A stretch of DNA of 64,000 nucleotides from an uncultured Bacteroidales bacterium (GCA_903901975.1 CAIUTB010000147.1:19471-83470), one strand, 5' to 3'. Shown: positions 51,455 to 62,558, counted from the first letter of the stretch. Translations and numbers: made by a program. Notes: generated by a model not told the origin, from the sequence alone.

Positions 51455-51807
51455 TGTTTAAAATTAAATGATGTTATATTATTTTTCTATCTCTTTTGAA
51501 TTAAAAAAAAATGCATTTTTTGACGGTACAAAAGTACTATTTTTTTTTGTTGTACGAAATCAATTAAAGAAATATTTCCTTATTCCTGTATATTTTTTCA
51601 TTTGTACCAATAATATACAAATCCTAAGCGTGCAAATTGTTGGAAAACAGATATTTATAAGATTGCTGACTTTTGCAGCCTGGAAGGAACTATCAAAATA
51701 ATACTAGTAATTGAAAAGAAAATGCTTGATTCAGTATTCTGTGGAAACAAAATAATGTATACTGATGTATATTTATACATAATGCTCGATGAAAATGAAA
51801 TGAAAAT

Positions 51808-51845
51808 AAAAAAAACACCAATTCTCACGAACTAGTGTTTTTCCA
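51808..51845 (-). terminator. Terminator of the HU-like gene
   Basis: minus strand aacactagttc-gtga-gaattggtgttttttttattt. Confidence 0.6.
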
Positions 51846-51913
51846 CATTGCTGAAAAAAACAGCATTGACAAATCATAAATTCACTATGTTCAATTTCGA
51901 TTTGTTTTCATAT

Positions 51914-52441
51914 TTAGGAATTGCAGAGCCACTTTCTGAAAGCCATACCGCATGGCGGTTCAGAACTTAATTTTAAAGTCAAATTATTCGAGTCAATAAT
52001 ATTTTTATTTATTAATTTCTTCTCTGAAATGCGTAGAGATTTATCAATTATTTCTGATGCATTAGCCTGTTCTTCAAATAGTTGAATTTTAGTGTCTATC
52101 AGTGCTTTGCTTAATTCATATCCATATGAAATATTGACATCAAGCTTATTTAATGTCGGATTCCACATCTTATTTATGATAGCACCTTTTATTATTGGGC
52201 TTAATGTTAACAAGTTGGTATTTACCTCACTCCCTGAAGCAAGTAATTCTACTACTTTTTGGTTGAATGAATTAATAAGTTCTAAAGCATTTTCCTTGGA
52301 TATTTCCTTATTATTTTTCAATAACTCATCAATTATTTCAGAAACACCATATTTTCCATTCAGGATAACTTGTGCATAAAAATCATTTGCTTCCCTTGTC
52401 AAAGGATTTTTCTTTAGTTTAGCTTTTATAAATGTTTTCAT
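51914..52441 (-). CDS. HU-like DNA-binding domain protein (Bacteroidetes HU-DNA_bdg type)
   Basis: MKTFIKAKLKKNPLTREANDFYAQVILNGKYGVSEIIDELLKNN... Confidence 0.65.
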   Translation of the reverse strand: MKTFIKAKLKKNPLTREANDFYAQVILNGKYGVSEIIDELLKNNKEISKENALELINSFNQKVVELLASGSEVNTNLLTLSPIIKGAIINKMWNPTLNKLDVNISYGYELSKALIDTKIQLFEEQANASEIIDKSLRISEKKLINKNIIDSNNLTLKLSSEPPCGMAFRKWLCNS

Positions 52442-52521
52442 ACCATCTATTTTTATTTCAAAAATTTAAACAAGCTACATAAATTACGGAGCAGAACCCA
52501 ATCCGCCCCGTAATTAGTCAA

Positions 52522-52938
52522 TTACAATTGAAAATCTCCGCTAAGTTTTGTCGTACCGTACGAAACTTTCAAACTGTATTTTCCACTACTCAATCCATTA
52601 ACAGGGATTATCACTTCAGAAGTACTGAATGTGTCAACCACGGTTGAATAAACCACGTTCCCGCTTTCAGCCACTATGGAAACATAAGCTGTACCAACTG
52701 TAGCTCCGAAATCAACGATTAATTCTGTTCCTACCACATCGGCTGTTACAGCAATATAGCTTGAAGTAATAGTAGAAGAAGATGTTTTAAATTTCGTCAT
52801 ACTACTCATTGCAGGGCTTAATGGAAGTGTTCCAGTACCCGGATCATCTTTTTTTAGAACAATGTCAGCAAAAACAAACTGATTTGAAAACACACACAAA
52901 CACAAAATGAAAAGACCTGAGAATTTAAACTTTTTCAT
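52522..52938 (-). CDS. DUF3244-like secreted protein (start MKKFKFSGLF; ORF track start 52983)
   Basis: Signal peptide; GTAYVSIVAESGNVVYSTVVD...GLSSGKYSLKVSYGTTKLSGDFQL. Confidence 0.65.
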   Translation of the reverse strand: MKKFKFSGLFILCLCVFSNQFVFADIVLKKDDPGTGTLPLSPAMSSMTKFKTSSSTITSSYIAVTADVVGTELIVDFGATVGTAYVSIVAESGNVVYSTVVDTFSTSEVIIPVNGLSSGKYSLKVSYGTTKLSGDFQL

Positions 52939-53206
52939 ACAAATAATTTTTAGTGAGTTAAACCTGGAATTTACCCGAAGCATTAAAATGGTACTTCTTC
53001 AAGTTGCTAAGTTAGACACAGCAATACAAATCCCCAAATTTTGTGGCAAAAAAAAGTGCGACAAGCCGTTTTTTATATAGCTGATATGTAGCACATTATG
53101 TGTGGACAAATAGGAAAAAGTGGGACAAGGGAAAATTGAACAATTTAAACTGTTAAATATTTGTCAATTTCATACAGTCCGATTTGGAGAAACAAAGAAA
53201 AGTAAA

Positions 53207-54835
53207 TTAATTATCTTCAGATAAATTTAGAAGTAATTGTTCAAATTCTGTAGTTGTACTAAGCTGGAGTTTTTGGGTCATGCGTTGTTTCATTTTATAT
53301 AAACTCCTTTGTTGACATTCCAGAAGAACGATCATTTCGTTGGTAGGTACATTCAATAAGAATAGGCAACACCACATTATCTCCTTATGATTAATTTCAG
53401 GACTAAGGGTTTCCAATTCTGTAACTAAGTTGTTGAATGTTTTATTCATCAGTTTTTTAAAGGCATCCCAGTCGTCAAGTTGAAGTGAAGTATTGAATAA
53501 TTCTTTATAAATAAGTTCACGCTCCTGTAAATTGGCTTTTTTATAGGCAGCAGCCTGCAACGTTCTGTTTTCTTGAATTTTATGGATTAAACTATCTTTT
53601 AAAAAAAGCTGTTTTTCTGATAATTTTTCTTCAGTTTTTTCTAATTGTATTTGTTTGTTTCGGCTTCTGTTGCGTAATGTAAATACGATACTCAGACTTG
53701 TAAGTGTAATTAATAAAATAATAATAGCAAGTATAATTAGGGATTGTCGGGATTTACTTATAGCACTGCTTGTTTGATGCAAATCTTCGAGAACCGATGT
53801 TTTTGTTTGAGCTTCTATTTTTCGGACAGAATCTGTACATTCCTGAAATTTAGACATGTAGGCTGCCATTTCTTTTAAATCACCTAAGCTATATCTCGAA
53901 TTTGCTAAAATTCTGTAACATTCTCGCTTTGTTATAAAGTTTGCCGGATATTTCAATGAGTTCAAGGCATAAACCGTGGCTAAGTCATATTTATTGGTGT
54001 CAAAATATAAATCAGCAAGAATATAATTACGAATGGCATAATTACTCCCTTTAGAAGGAAATTTTAAGCTTTCACGAATAAAGTATTCAGCCGAATCAAA
54101 TCGCTTGGCATTATAAAAATTAATTCCAATCTCCTGATATGCACTACCGTGAAGAAAGGAGTCTTTACTTGATAATAATGTTTTAGTAAAATAATACCTT
54201 GCAGTTTTATAATCTTTTAGTAAGCGATACATACGCCCAATATCCAACATTTTATTATTAGCACTAATTGAGTCACCTCCTTTTACAAAAAACCCGAACG
54301 ATTTTAAATGTTTAGTGAGTGCTGCTTGAAAATCTGTTTGAATAGCACATATATCACCTAAATCCGAATAAATTTTTCCTAACAATTCAAAATCTTTATT
54401 TTGTATAATGTCTAATGATTTAAGATACAATACTGTCGCTTTATCAAATTGCTGCGCACTTTTATATAATCGGGCTTTATAATAATACGCAATAGCCAAA
54501 TGAACATTATCATTCGATTGTTCGTAAAACCTGACTGAAAAATTAACCACTGAATCGGGTTGGAGTGTTTTGCCGCTTTTATCTAATGCCTGAAAAAGAA
54601 GGATTCCGTATAACGCACGATCCGCATTAAGGAATGATTGGTTGGGATGCATTTGTTGCAAAATATATAATGCTGAATCAGGGTTGGAGTCCAAAATTTT
54701 CTGGGCTGTTTTCATCTCATTCGGCATGAGTGAACAACCTATCAGCAAAAAGCTCAACAAAAAGTTCAGAAAACAAACTTTTAATTTCATGCTCGTTTCA
54801 TGTAATCGTTGAAAAAAATAAAAATTTGATTGCAA
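53207..54835 (-). CDS. TPR-containing membrane-anchored putative transcriptional regulator
   Basis: Lipobox-like N-terminus, TPR units, one TM helix (LIILAIIILLITLTSLSIVF), C-terminal HTH-like region. Confidence 0.75.
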   Translation of the reverse strand: MQSNFYFFQRLHETSMKLKVCFLNFLLSFLLIGCSLMPNEMKTAQKILDSNPDSALYILQQMHPNQSFLNADRALYGILLFQALDKSGKTLQPDSVVNFSVRFYEQSNDNVHLAIAYYYKARLYKSAQQFDKATVLYLKSLDIIQNKDFELLGKIYSDLGDICAIQTDFQAALTKHLKSFGFFVKGGDSISANNKMLDIGRMYRLLKDYKTARYYFTKTLLSSKDSFLHGSAYQEIGINFYNAKRFDSAEYFIRESLKFPSKGSNYAIRNYILADLYFDTNKYDLATVYALNSLKYPANFITKRECYRILANSRYSLGDLKEMAAYMSKFQECTDSVRKIEAQTKTSVLEDLHQTSSAISKSRQSLIILAIIILLITLTSLSIVFTLRNRSRNKQIQLEKTEEKLSEKQLFLKDSLIHKIQENRTLQAAAYKKANLQERELIYKELFNTSLQLDDWDAFKKLMNKTFNNLVTELETLSPEINHKEIMWCCLFLLNVPTNEMIVLLECQQRSLYKMKQRMTQKLQLSTTTEFEQLLLNLSEDN

Positions 54836-54942
54836 AACTACAAATTAATTTTAGTAATAAACTGAGAAAATATACGAAACTATAGATATTCTTGTATTAT
54901 AACTTGAATTTTCAATTGAATAATTTAACAGGAAAGATTCTA

Positions 54943-55647
54943 TTAAGCCACAGCCAGAGTAAATATGCTCACTTTGATTCCTTCTGTTTTAAGCAAAGCA
55001 CTGACGCAGGCTTCAAGAGTAGAACCGGTTGTCAGAACATCATCTACCAATAATATATGCTTTCCCGCTAAAGTCGCAATATCGGTACATTCAAAAATTC
55101 CTTCGGTGTTTTCGTAGCGTTCAAAAACCGACTTCTTGGTTTGGGTTGTGTTTTCTTTATTGCGAACCAGAGTAGTAATGTCTTGTGGTTTCTCTAAAAT
55201 TTCCGACAATCCTTTGCCTATCCATTCGCTCTGATTGTATCCGCGTTTTTTGTATTTTTCAGGATGTAACGGAACCGGTATAATCACATCAACTGACATG
55301 AAATCTTCCGATTCCAATAAATCAACCGCTGCATATTGGCCAATTTTCCAACCAATTTCCTTATTTCCTTTGTATTTCAGTGCATGGAGTAATTTTTGGA
55401 ATGAAGAACCTTTCTGAAAAAAGAAAAAAGCTGTTGCTCTGTGTATCGGAACTTTTCCCCAAAAACGTTTTTCAATGGGGTTATCGGGATGACAGTGATA
55501 GTTGGTTTTGGGAATGGAACATAGACACGATAGGCAGATATGTTGCTCACTTTTGAGAAGATTCTCACCACAAACAACACATAAATTGGGATATAATAAA
55601 TTGAAAAAATGTTCCCAGAGATGGATGTTTTTCATACTAATTTCCAA
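54943..55647 (-). CDS. comF: ComF family phosphoribosyltransferase
   Basis: CVVCGENLLKSEQHICLSCL zinc-like motif; HILLVDDVLTTGSTLEAC PRPP motif. Confidence 0.9.
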   Translation of the reverse strand: MEISMKNIHLWEHFFNLLYPNLCVVCGENLLKSEQHICLSCLCSIPKTNYHCHPDNPIEKRFWGKVPIHRATAFFFFQKGSSFQKLLHALKYKGNKEIGWKIGQYAAVDLLESEDFMSVDVIIPVPLHPEKYKKRGYNQSEWIGKGLSEILEKPQDITTLVRNKENTTQTKKSVFERYENTEGIFECTDIATLAGKHILLVDDVLTTGSTLEACVSALLKTEGIKVSIFTLAVA

Positions 55648-55988
55648 ACTTTAGGTAGAAAGATTAATAACCCTACAATCGCTGCAATAAGTGCACTTAC
55701 TAAAACAGCACCGGCAGCAATGTCTTTACCGTTGCGGGCTAGCTCATGTTGTTCTGGGGAGAATAAATCAATCACGTTTTCAATGGCCGTATTCATCATT
55801 TCGGCTGTAAAAACCAACCCAAAACAGAACAGGCAGGCAAGCCATTCTGGAACACTAATTTGAAAATAAAACCCAGCCATAAGGACTAATAATGCCACAG
55901 CCAAATGAATCTTCATATTGGCTTCATTACTGATTACCAGCCAAATTCCACGGCCGGCATAACCAAAACTTTTTATACGCTTTTTCAT
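55632..55988 (-). CDS. dgkA: Diacylglycerol kinase family protein
   Basis: SFGYAGRGIWLVISNEANMKIHLA; EMMNTAIENVIDL; AAGAVLVSALIAAIVG. Confidence 0.92.
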   Translation of the reverse strand: MKKRIKSFGYAGRGIWLVISNEANMKIHLAVALLVLMAGFYFQISVPEWLACLFCFGLVFTAEMMNTAIENVIDLFSPEQHELARNGKDIAAGAVLVSALIAAIVGLLIFLPKVWKLV

Positions 55989-56119
55989 ACTGTTATTTGA
56001 TTAAATGTGATTGCAAATTACGTGAAAAATTTGCGAATGCTGACTACAAATTGCAAAAAAAATCCGACGAATCTGGTTGATTGTCGGATTTTATATTAAA
56101 ATGAAAAAATTGTTTCTGA

Positions 56120-56689
56120 TTAGCTAACCTTAACACGACCCAGATAAGATCCGTCACGTGTATCAATTTCAATCGTTTCGCCTTCGGTAATAAATAAAGG
56201 AACACGAACAGTAGCACCAGATTCAACAGTAGCCGGTTTCAAGGTGTTGGTAGCAGTATCACCTTTCATTCCAGGTTCGGTATAGGTAATTTTCATTTGA
56301 ACTTTTACCGGCATATCAGCGTACAGTACCGTATCGGTAGATCCATCCGAAACCACTTCTATAATCATTCCTTCGAGTAGAAAATCTACGCCATTAATAA
56401 GGTTTTTGCTTATAGGATGTTGGTCGTATGTTTCCTGATTCATGAAAATAAAATCTTCGGCTTCTTTATAAACGAATTGATAAGGGCGACGTTCTACGCG
56501 CACATCTTCAAGCTTTTCGCCGATATTAAAACGACGTTCAATAACGCGACCATCAACTACATCTTTGAGGGTGGTACGCATAAATGTATTGCCTTTTCCT
56601 GGCTTTACATGGAGAAATTCAACCACAAAATACAACTTTCCATCCATCCGGATGCAGGTTCCATTTTTGATATCTTGAGCATTCATCAT
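56120..56689 (-). CDS. efp: Translation elongation factor P
   Basis: QDIKNGTCIRMDGKLYFVVEFLHVKPGKGNTFMRT; IDTRDGSYLGRVKVS. Confidence 0.95.
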   Translation of the reverse strand: MMNAQDIKNGTCIRMDGKLYFVVEFLHVKPGKGNTFMRTTLKDVVDGRVIERRFNIGEKLEDVRVERRPYQFVYKEAEDFIFMNQETYDQHPISKNLINGVDFLLEGMIIEVVSDGSTDTVLYADMPVKVQMKITYTEPGMKGDTATNTLKPATVESGATVRVPLFITEGETIEIDTRDGSYLGRVKVS

Positions 56690-56825
56690 GAAGTAAAATT
56701 TTAAAAATTAGTGTATTGAGTGCAAAAGTACAATTATTATTCTAGATATCAAAACTGCTTGAATGACAGTGTCTTGTTACTAAACCGAACATTTACGGAC
56801 TACGTTCAATAAGGGAAGAGAATTA

Positions 56826-57554
56826 TTATACTTTTCTGTAAACCTCATTAAACGGAACACGGAATCTTTCACCCCAGATACCTTTGTTCCCATTTCTTAT
56901 TCCGCATGAAATTACCATATTTATCTCTGCCCCACGTGGCAGTCCAAGCAGTTTCTTCACACGTATTCCATCAAATCCCTCAAGAGGACATGTGTCGTAT
57001 CCTTCATTAGCCATAGCTATCATAAAGGTCTGAGCTGCCAAACCACAGCTCTTATGAATCACAACACGAGTATCTGCTTCAGATACAGTGGTAATAATAG
57101 GTCGGAATACATGTATGATATGAACAATTATTTTACGGATTACTCCCAGCAAGCCGAAAAACCGACCATAAATAAACGGCATTACTTTTCCATAATAAAG
57201 TTCCCTTCCTTTTATGCGCTTTTGCTGACGTTCAGCAGGACTGTTTCGGATAATATTTTCTTTTTCAAACACCAGAATATCTTTTGCTCTTTTGCGGAAC
57301 AGGTCGCGTCGGGTTACAAATACTACGGCCTGTTGTGCAGTTGAGGTTGCGCTTTGATCGAGGCAGAAATGTGATAGTTTCTGAAGCTCTTCTTTATCAA
57401 CGATGTGGTAAAATTCCCACAATTGCATATTCGAACTGTTAGGCGCTAAAGTCGCGAGTTCAATACAATGTTTTACTTTATCGGTATCCAGCTCTTTAGC
57501 CGGATCATAGTTCCTCACCGAACGGCGAAAATTTAATACTTCTTCCAGATTCAT
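56826..57554 (-). CDS. Nitroreductase family protein
   Basis: LNFRRSVRNYDPAKELD, LAPNSSNMQLWEFY, DTCPLEGFDG. Confidence 0.88.
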   Translation of the reverse strand: MNLEEVLNFRRSVRNYDPAKELDTDKVKHCIELATLAPNSSNMQLWEFYHIVDKEELQKLSHFCLDQSATSTAQQAVVFVTRRDLFRKRAKDILVFEKENIIRNSPAERQQKRIKGRELYYGKVMPFIYGRFFGLLGVIRKIIVHIIHVFRPIITTVSEADTRVVIHKSCGLAAQTFMIAMANEGYDTCPLEGFDGIRVKKLLGLPRGAEINMVISCGIRNGNKGIWGERFRVPFNEVYRKV

Positions 57555-57746
57555 ATTTAATATTATTTTTTTATACCCAGTTAAACGTATTTGAACAACA
57601 TCTTGTTTGCCGACACCTTATTATTTCTTACAGGATAAGTCAATACTATTCAAGTTATCGCTTCCCTGTCGTTTGTAACAATGGTATTTACAGCTTTTAC
57701 TCCCTTACAAAAAAGGGAGAATGCAAGTGTGATTTTTTTGTAGTTG

Positions 57747-59219
57747 CTATTTTTTAATTGGCTGCCATTGGTATGCACCAATATCGGGTTTATTGCCTGT
57801 CAGGCGGTTATTTCCATTCAGGTCGAGCGGAAATTGTGTAGCCACTGCAAGGTCAGCTTTGCCACGCACCGGTGAAACGGAATCAGGCATAAAGTTGAAG
57901 TAAGTTTTCTTTTCGTAGTCGTAGCGAATACTTTTGAAAAGGGTATCTTTTCGGTTATACCAACGAATGTTGCTAAATTGTGGTAATTTCAGCGAATCGG
58001 TTTTGCGGATATAACAATGATCGAAAACACCTTTATATTGGTCGAGAAAGCGGCTGGCCAGACTAAATTCATTTTCATAATTTCCACTGATAATACAGTT
58101 TCTGAAAATAGTTTCCATGGGTGAAACGCGATTTAGATTCATTATCATCACGGCTGGTTTTTTATCACGTGAAGTATGAGGTACAGTATTATTATCGAAA
58201 TAATTGGCAATGGTACTTTGCAAAAAAGTGTGTTTTCCTCCACTCAGATAAACGCTGTAACTACTGGTGTTCGAAATCTCGGAGTTCGTAACCAGCACAT
58301 TTCCATTCTGTACCACCAGACCGTAAACCATAAAATTATGGATGCGGCAATCGGCAATTTCAAGGTTCGGGACAGTATTGCGGTCGTTGTTTGAATAATA
58401 TATTCCCACATAACCGCTGTTCATGTTGACATGCTGTAACAAGTGATTACCGCCGTTCCATAGTAAATATACACCTCCCCACTGACCGGCTACATTATTA
58501 TATGGAAATGGTGTGGCAAACTTGATATTATCCAGTCGGTCACCCCGCATGATAATGGGACTATCTGCAGTTCCTTCTGCTTTCAGATTGCCATAAATCA
58601 TCATATTGGCATTATTGTGGAAATACAGTTTACAACCAGCTTTCAGGGTCAGGGTTTTAGCACTATCTAAAGTCAGATTGCCGAAAATCAGGTAGGGTTT
58701 CTCAGCTGTAAGGGTTGAATCGCTGAGAATTCGTTTGTTTCGCAACACTTTCATATCCTGACCGAAAGCCTGAAGTTTTACGTTTTGAATTGTTCCGTTA
58801 GTTTGGAAAACAATAGAATCCTGGATAAAAACAGGTGAATCGACATTTTGTGGATTTACCGTTACCGCCACAAAAATAAACATACTGTCATTGGCACGAA
58901 TCGTAATGTTGTTGAATTGATTTTCGGCATTCAAACTTCCATCCACATTGATTCTGAACGAGGAGTTTTTGCCACCTGCAATACCTAAATGACTTATATT
59001 CAATGCTAAATTATTGCGGTTGTAAATCATTATTTTCGAAGTAGCGCTACCAACAGTCGTAAAAACAGTATCGAAAGACAGAGTATCTGTGGAGAAAGTC
59101 AGCTTGTCTTTTGGGTTGGTCGAAATCAATTCATCGTTGCACGACGAGAAAGTGATCGTAAGAATAACGGCCATAAAAGCAAAGCAACGAAAGATAAATC
59201 GGGTTGGAAATGACTGCAT
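57747..59219 (-). CDS. Right-handed parallel beta-helix lipoprotein
   Basis: Lipobox (TFSSC); repeated beta-helix strands; C-terminal LDLNGNNRLTGNKPDIGAYQW. Confidence 0.75.
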   Translation of the reverse strand: MQSFPTRFIFRCFAFMAVILTITFSSCNDELISTNPKDKLTFSTDTLSFDTVFTTVGSATSKIMIYNRNNLALNISHLGIAGGKNSSFRINVDGSLNAENQFNNITIRANDSMFIFVAVTVNPQNVDSPVFIQDSIVFQTNGTIQNVKLQAFGQDMKVLRNKRILSDSTLTAEKPYLIFGNLTLDSAKTLTLKAGCKLYFHNNANMMIYGNLKAEGTADSPIIMRGDRLDNIKFATPFPYNNVAGQWGGVYLLWNGGNHLLQHVNMNSGYVGIYYSNNDRNTVPNLEIADCRIHNFMVYGLVVQNGNVLVTNSEISNTSSYSVYLSGGKHTFLQSTIANYFDNNTVPHTSRDKKPAVMIMNLNRVSPMETIFRNCIISGNYENEFSLASRFLDQYKGVFDHCYIRKTDSLKLPQFSNIRWYNRKDTLFKSIRYDYEKKTYFNFMPDSVSPVRGKADLAVATQFPLDLNGNNRLTGNKPDIGAYQWQPIKK

Positions 59220-59343
59220 ATTTTAAAAGCGAATTTTTCAGATAAATGGATTACGGTTCAATTTTACTGCAAATTTACGTCAAAAGATTACTTTATCATA
59301 ATAATGGGCTATATTTGTATTTTAAATTTTAAACGTTACCCCT

Positions 59344-59622
59344 ATGGCTAGTCGAAGAAAACTGAAAAACACCCTGAAATTTGTTTCATCGGAACTGATT
59401 ACCGATATTTATTTTCGCTGCCTGATGTCAAAGTCTATTGAAGATCAGAAAGTTGAGAATCTAGTGGTTGAAATCATGGATTTAACCCATCAATTCGTGT
59501 TGCGCACCAACCGCCCTGATGGCAAAGACAATCCCAAAATTGTAAAAGCCTATTTCCGCAAACTTTACTCCGACTGGCAAGTAGCTATGGATAAGGTTGT
59601 CAAAGAAATTGAAAAACTCTAA
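59344..59622 (+). CDS. Conserved hypothetical protein
   Basis: 92-aa ORF, plausible composition (MASRRKLKNTLKFVSSELITDIYFRCLM). Confidence 0.75.
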   Translation: MASRRKLKNTLKFVSSELITDIYFRCLMSKSIEDQKVENLVVEIMDLTHQFVLRTNRPDGKDNPKIVKAYFRKLYSDWQVAMDKVVKEIEKL

Positions 59623-59678
59623 GCTAACAAAGAAACAATCGTTACCCCGCTTGTTTCTTTTGTTTTAATACACTTTTA

Positions 59679-60464
59679 TCACTCAAAATTAAATGCTAAC
59701 GTCAGCATATGCGAAGTAAGACGGGTTAAGGGTATAGTCAGAAATTGTTGTTTATCATTAGCTACTGTTCCGTGATTCGGGTTATACATATTATTAAATC
59801 CAATGGAGTATTTCAGTTCCGGACAAAGTTTAAAAAACGAGAAATAAATATCACATCCCGCTCCAAATTCAGTAAAAAAATCCAACGGTTTGAGTAATAC
59901 CGGACTACCCTCGTTTGTTGCCAAATCATAGGATGCACCAGCCCCCCAAATAACATAAGGACGTATATTCCCTGCTCGCTCGGCACTATATTTAAGGTAA
60001 AAAGGCAAACTAACCGGAAGTGATTGAACAACAAGTGATTTCGTGCTGGAGTTACTAAAAGAATAGGTTAACTCGCGTGCTCCAAAATGTAAAGCAGGTG
60101 TAAAACGCAGATTCAAATAACGGTTCAACCGCAGATCTGTTATTATTCCAACTGAAAATGTTGGATTTAGACTGGAAACTCTGACCGAGTCTGCCGGTGA
60201 CACTGCAAAATCCATCGTTCCCAACCCAAGCGAAAACCCAAAATGAATTGGTTTTTGGTCAACATAAGGCAGATTTCCCTGTGCAACCATCGATGGCACG
60301 AAACCACACACAAATGATATGCTGATTATTAGTTTTTTAAATCGTCGAATTCTCATGTTAGCAAAACGTTTGTAGAGTACAAACGTAAAAAAAAAATGAT
60401 TATTGCACAATAGTTGAGGGTCGATACTAAAAAAAGGTTGTTTCCAAAGAAACAACCTTTTCAA
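59679..60464 (-). CDS. porT: PorT-like outer membrane beta-barrel protein (type IX secretion); likely start MRIRRFKKL
   Basis: Signal peptide; KPIHFGFSLGLGTMDFAVSP...; C-terminal beta-strand LTSHMLTLAFNFE. Confidence 0.75.
   Translation of the reverse strand: MKRLFLWKQPFFSIDPQLLCNNHFFFTFVLYKRFANMRIRRFKKLIISISFVCGFVPSMVAQGNLPYVDQKPIHFGFSLGLGTMDFAVSPADSVRVSSLNPTFSVGIITDLRLNRYLNLRFTPALHFGARELTYSFSNSSTKSLVVQSLPVSLPFYLKYSAERAGNIRPYVIWGAGASYDLATNEGSPVLLKPLDFFTEFGAGCDIYFSFFKLCPELKYSIGFNNMYNPNHGTVANDKQQFLTIPLTRLTSHMLTLAFNFE
60430..60463 (-). terminator. Terminator of the Pit transporter gene
   Basis: aaaaaaggttgtttc-caaa-gaaacaacctttt. Confidence 0.7.
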
Positions 60465-60479
60465 TCTGTTTAGTTAAAT

Positions 60480-61520
60480 TTATAGCATTCCTCCAAAAGT
60501 ATAATAAATCAAAGCTGCTAAAGCTGCACTTACAGGAATCGTCAGAATCCAGGCAATCAATAAGCTACGCGTTACACCCCAACGTACTGCCGAAAGTCTT
60601 TTAACAGCACCAACTCCAATGATTGAACCGGTAATGGTGTGTGTAGTACTAACCGGTATTTTAAGCATTTCGGTTATATACAAAGTTAATGCACCGGCAG
60701 TTTCAGCGGCAACACCTTCCAGCGGAGTAACTTTGGTGATACGAGACCCCATAGTTTTAATAATACGCCATCCACCCGACATAGTACCAATTGAAATAGC
60801 CGTAAAACAGGCAAAAGCAACCCAGTCAGGAATATCTTTAATGTTATGAACTCCAACATCAATACCATTTTTTGTTGCGGTAAAAAGTGCAACTGCTATA
60901 ATCCCCATAACTTTCTGTGAGTCATTCAATCCGTGGCCAATACTGAATAAGCCGGATGAAACCAATTGAAGTTTCTTAAACCAGTTATTCGCCTTATGAG
61001 GATTGACTTTTTTGAAAGAATATAAAATCAAAATAGTAAGTAAGGATGATATTATCATACCTATAAGGGGTGCTAAAACGATAAAAGAGGCAATCTTTAT
61101 GATAACATCCCCTTTAATGGCTTGAAAACCGGAAGTTGTATAGCCTGTTGCTATAATAGTACTCATAATTGCAGCACCTGCAAATCCCCCTATCAAAGTG
61201 TGAGATGAAGAGGAAGGTATTCCCAACCACCAGGTAGCTAAATTCCAAAGAATTGCAGCCACAATACCAGAGAATATTACCGGTAAGGTTACATAATTTT
61301 CAATTACAGCTTTCGCAACCGTATTTGCAATTCCAAATCCACTAAAATACTTGGCAATAAAAAAAGCGATAAAATTGAATGCTGCTGCCCATAAAACAGC
61401 CTTGAATGGCGTAAGAACTTTGGTTGAAACAATTGTGGCAATGGAGTTTGCAGCATCGTGAAATCCATTGATATAATCGAAAACCAAAGCAAGGACGATA
61501 ATGGTTATTAATAGCGTCAT
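60480..61520 (-). CDS. Inorganic phosphate transporter, Pit family
   Basis: DYINGFHDAANSIATIVSTKVL; PSSSSHTLIGGFAGAAI; PVSTTHTITGSIIGVGAVKR. Confidence 0.94.
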   Translation of the reverse strand: MTLLITIIVLALVFDYINGFHDAANSIATIVSTKVLTPFKAVLWAAAFNFIAFFIAKYFSGFGIANTVAKAVIENYVTLPVIFSGIVAAILWNLATWWLGIPSSSSHTLIGGFAGAAIMSTIIATGYTTSGFQAIKGDVIIKIASFIVLAPLIGMIISSLLTILILYSFKKVNPHKANNWFKKLQLVSSGLFSIGHGLNDSQKVMGIIAVALFTATKNGIDVGVHNIKDIPDWVAFACFTAISIGTMSGGWRIIKTMGSRITKVTPLEGVAAETAGALTLYITEMLKIPVSTTHTITGSIIGVGAVKRLSAVRWGVTRSLLIAWILTIPVSAALAALIYYTFGGML

Positions 61521-61539
61521 GTTGTTGATTTTCTATGAA

Positions 61540-62187
61540 TTATGCGTATTTAATAATAATTGTTTTGATAATTTTACCAACACTGTCGGCTGCATCAGTT
61601 GCTTTTTCCAATTCTGCCATAATGTCTTTCAACTTCACTAATTCAATGGCATCTTTCTGATTTTCAAATAAATCAATCAAAAAGTTCTCATATACTTCAT
61701 CCGCTTTATTTTCAATTGCATGAAGATCAACGCAATATTGAGTAGCTTTTTTTGCATTTTTTTTCAATACATCTAGTTCATCAACGGCTTTCCCAATACA
61801 AATCGCACATTCTTTAATGAATTTTGCCATTTGCACTGCAACTGCTGGAATTTCTTTCGGATTGTAAAGTACAATTCTTTTTGCGCAACTGTTAATAAAA
61901 TCAGTAACATCATCCAGTTTGTCAGCCAAATGATGAATATCTTCACGATCAAAAGGTGTGATAAAGGTTGAATTTAATTCGCTAAAAATTTTAGCAGATA
62001 AGGCATCACCTTTACGTTCCTGTTCTTTAATTTTTTTGTAATACTCAATGGCAGCTTCATGATCGCTGTTTTGAACACACTCAATAATTAAATCCGATGC
62101 GATCAAAATCACATCCGCCATCTCTTTTAAAATTGGAAAAAACTTTGTTTCTTTTGGCGTAAATTTGCTGAAAAATGAATTGTTCAT
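61540..62187 (-). CDS. DUF47 (PhoU-like) family protein
   Basis: TPFDREDIHHLADKLDDVTDFI; adjacent to Pit. Confidence 0.9.
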   Translation of the reverse strand: MNNSFFSKFTPKETKFFPILKEMADVILIASDLIIECVQNSDHEAAIEYYKKIKEQERKGDALSAKIFSELNSTFITPFDREDIHHLADKLDDVTDFINSCAKRIVLYNPKEIPAVAVQMAKFIKECAICIGKAVDELDVLKKNAKKATQYCVDLHAIENKADEVYENFLIDLFENQKDAIELVKLKDIMAELEKATDAADSVGKIIKTIIIKYA

Positions 62188-62550
62188 AACAAAATGGTTT
62201 GTGTAAATTTCAAGTTTATACTTTGTTTCTTAATTTATTTGCTTTTAAATTCAGGCTTGAATATCAGCCCTAAAAACTATGCAAATATACTAAAAACTAT
62301 TTTATGTTACAGTAATTTATCAATAAATTAATAGAATTGTAACATGGAGTTAAGTTGTTATATATGAGGTAGATGCCGGTGGTTAATTTGGATTCAATGG
62401 AAGAGTCTGATAAATTGTAAGAATCAGAACTTTGAAATTAACTTCAATCTGAAATTGGGTTAACGATCTTGTAAAATTCCGAACAACGTTAGAAATTATT
62501 TGTTTTTGAAAAAAAAGACTTAAAAGTTTTTTTAGGTCTGGAAAAAGTTA

Positions 62551-62558
62551 TACTTTTG
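62551..62558 (+). promoter_or_regulatory. Putative -7 box (TACTTTTG) for ferredoxin
   Basis: TAnnTTTG consensus ~36 nt upstream of the ATG. Confidence 0.45.
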
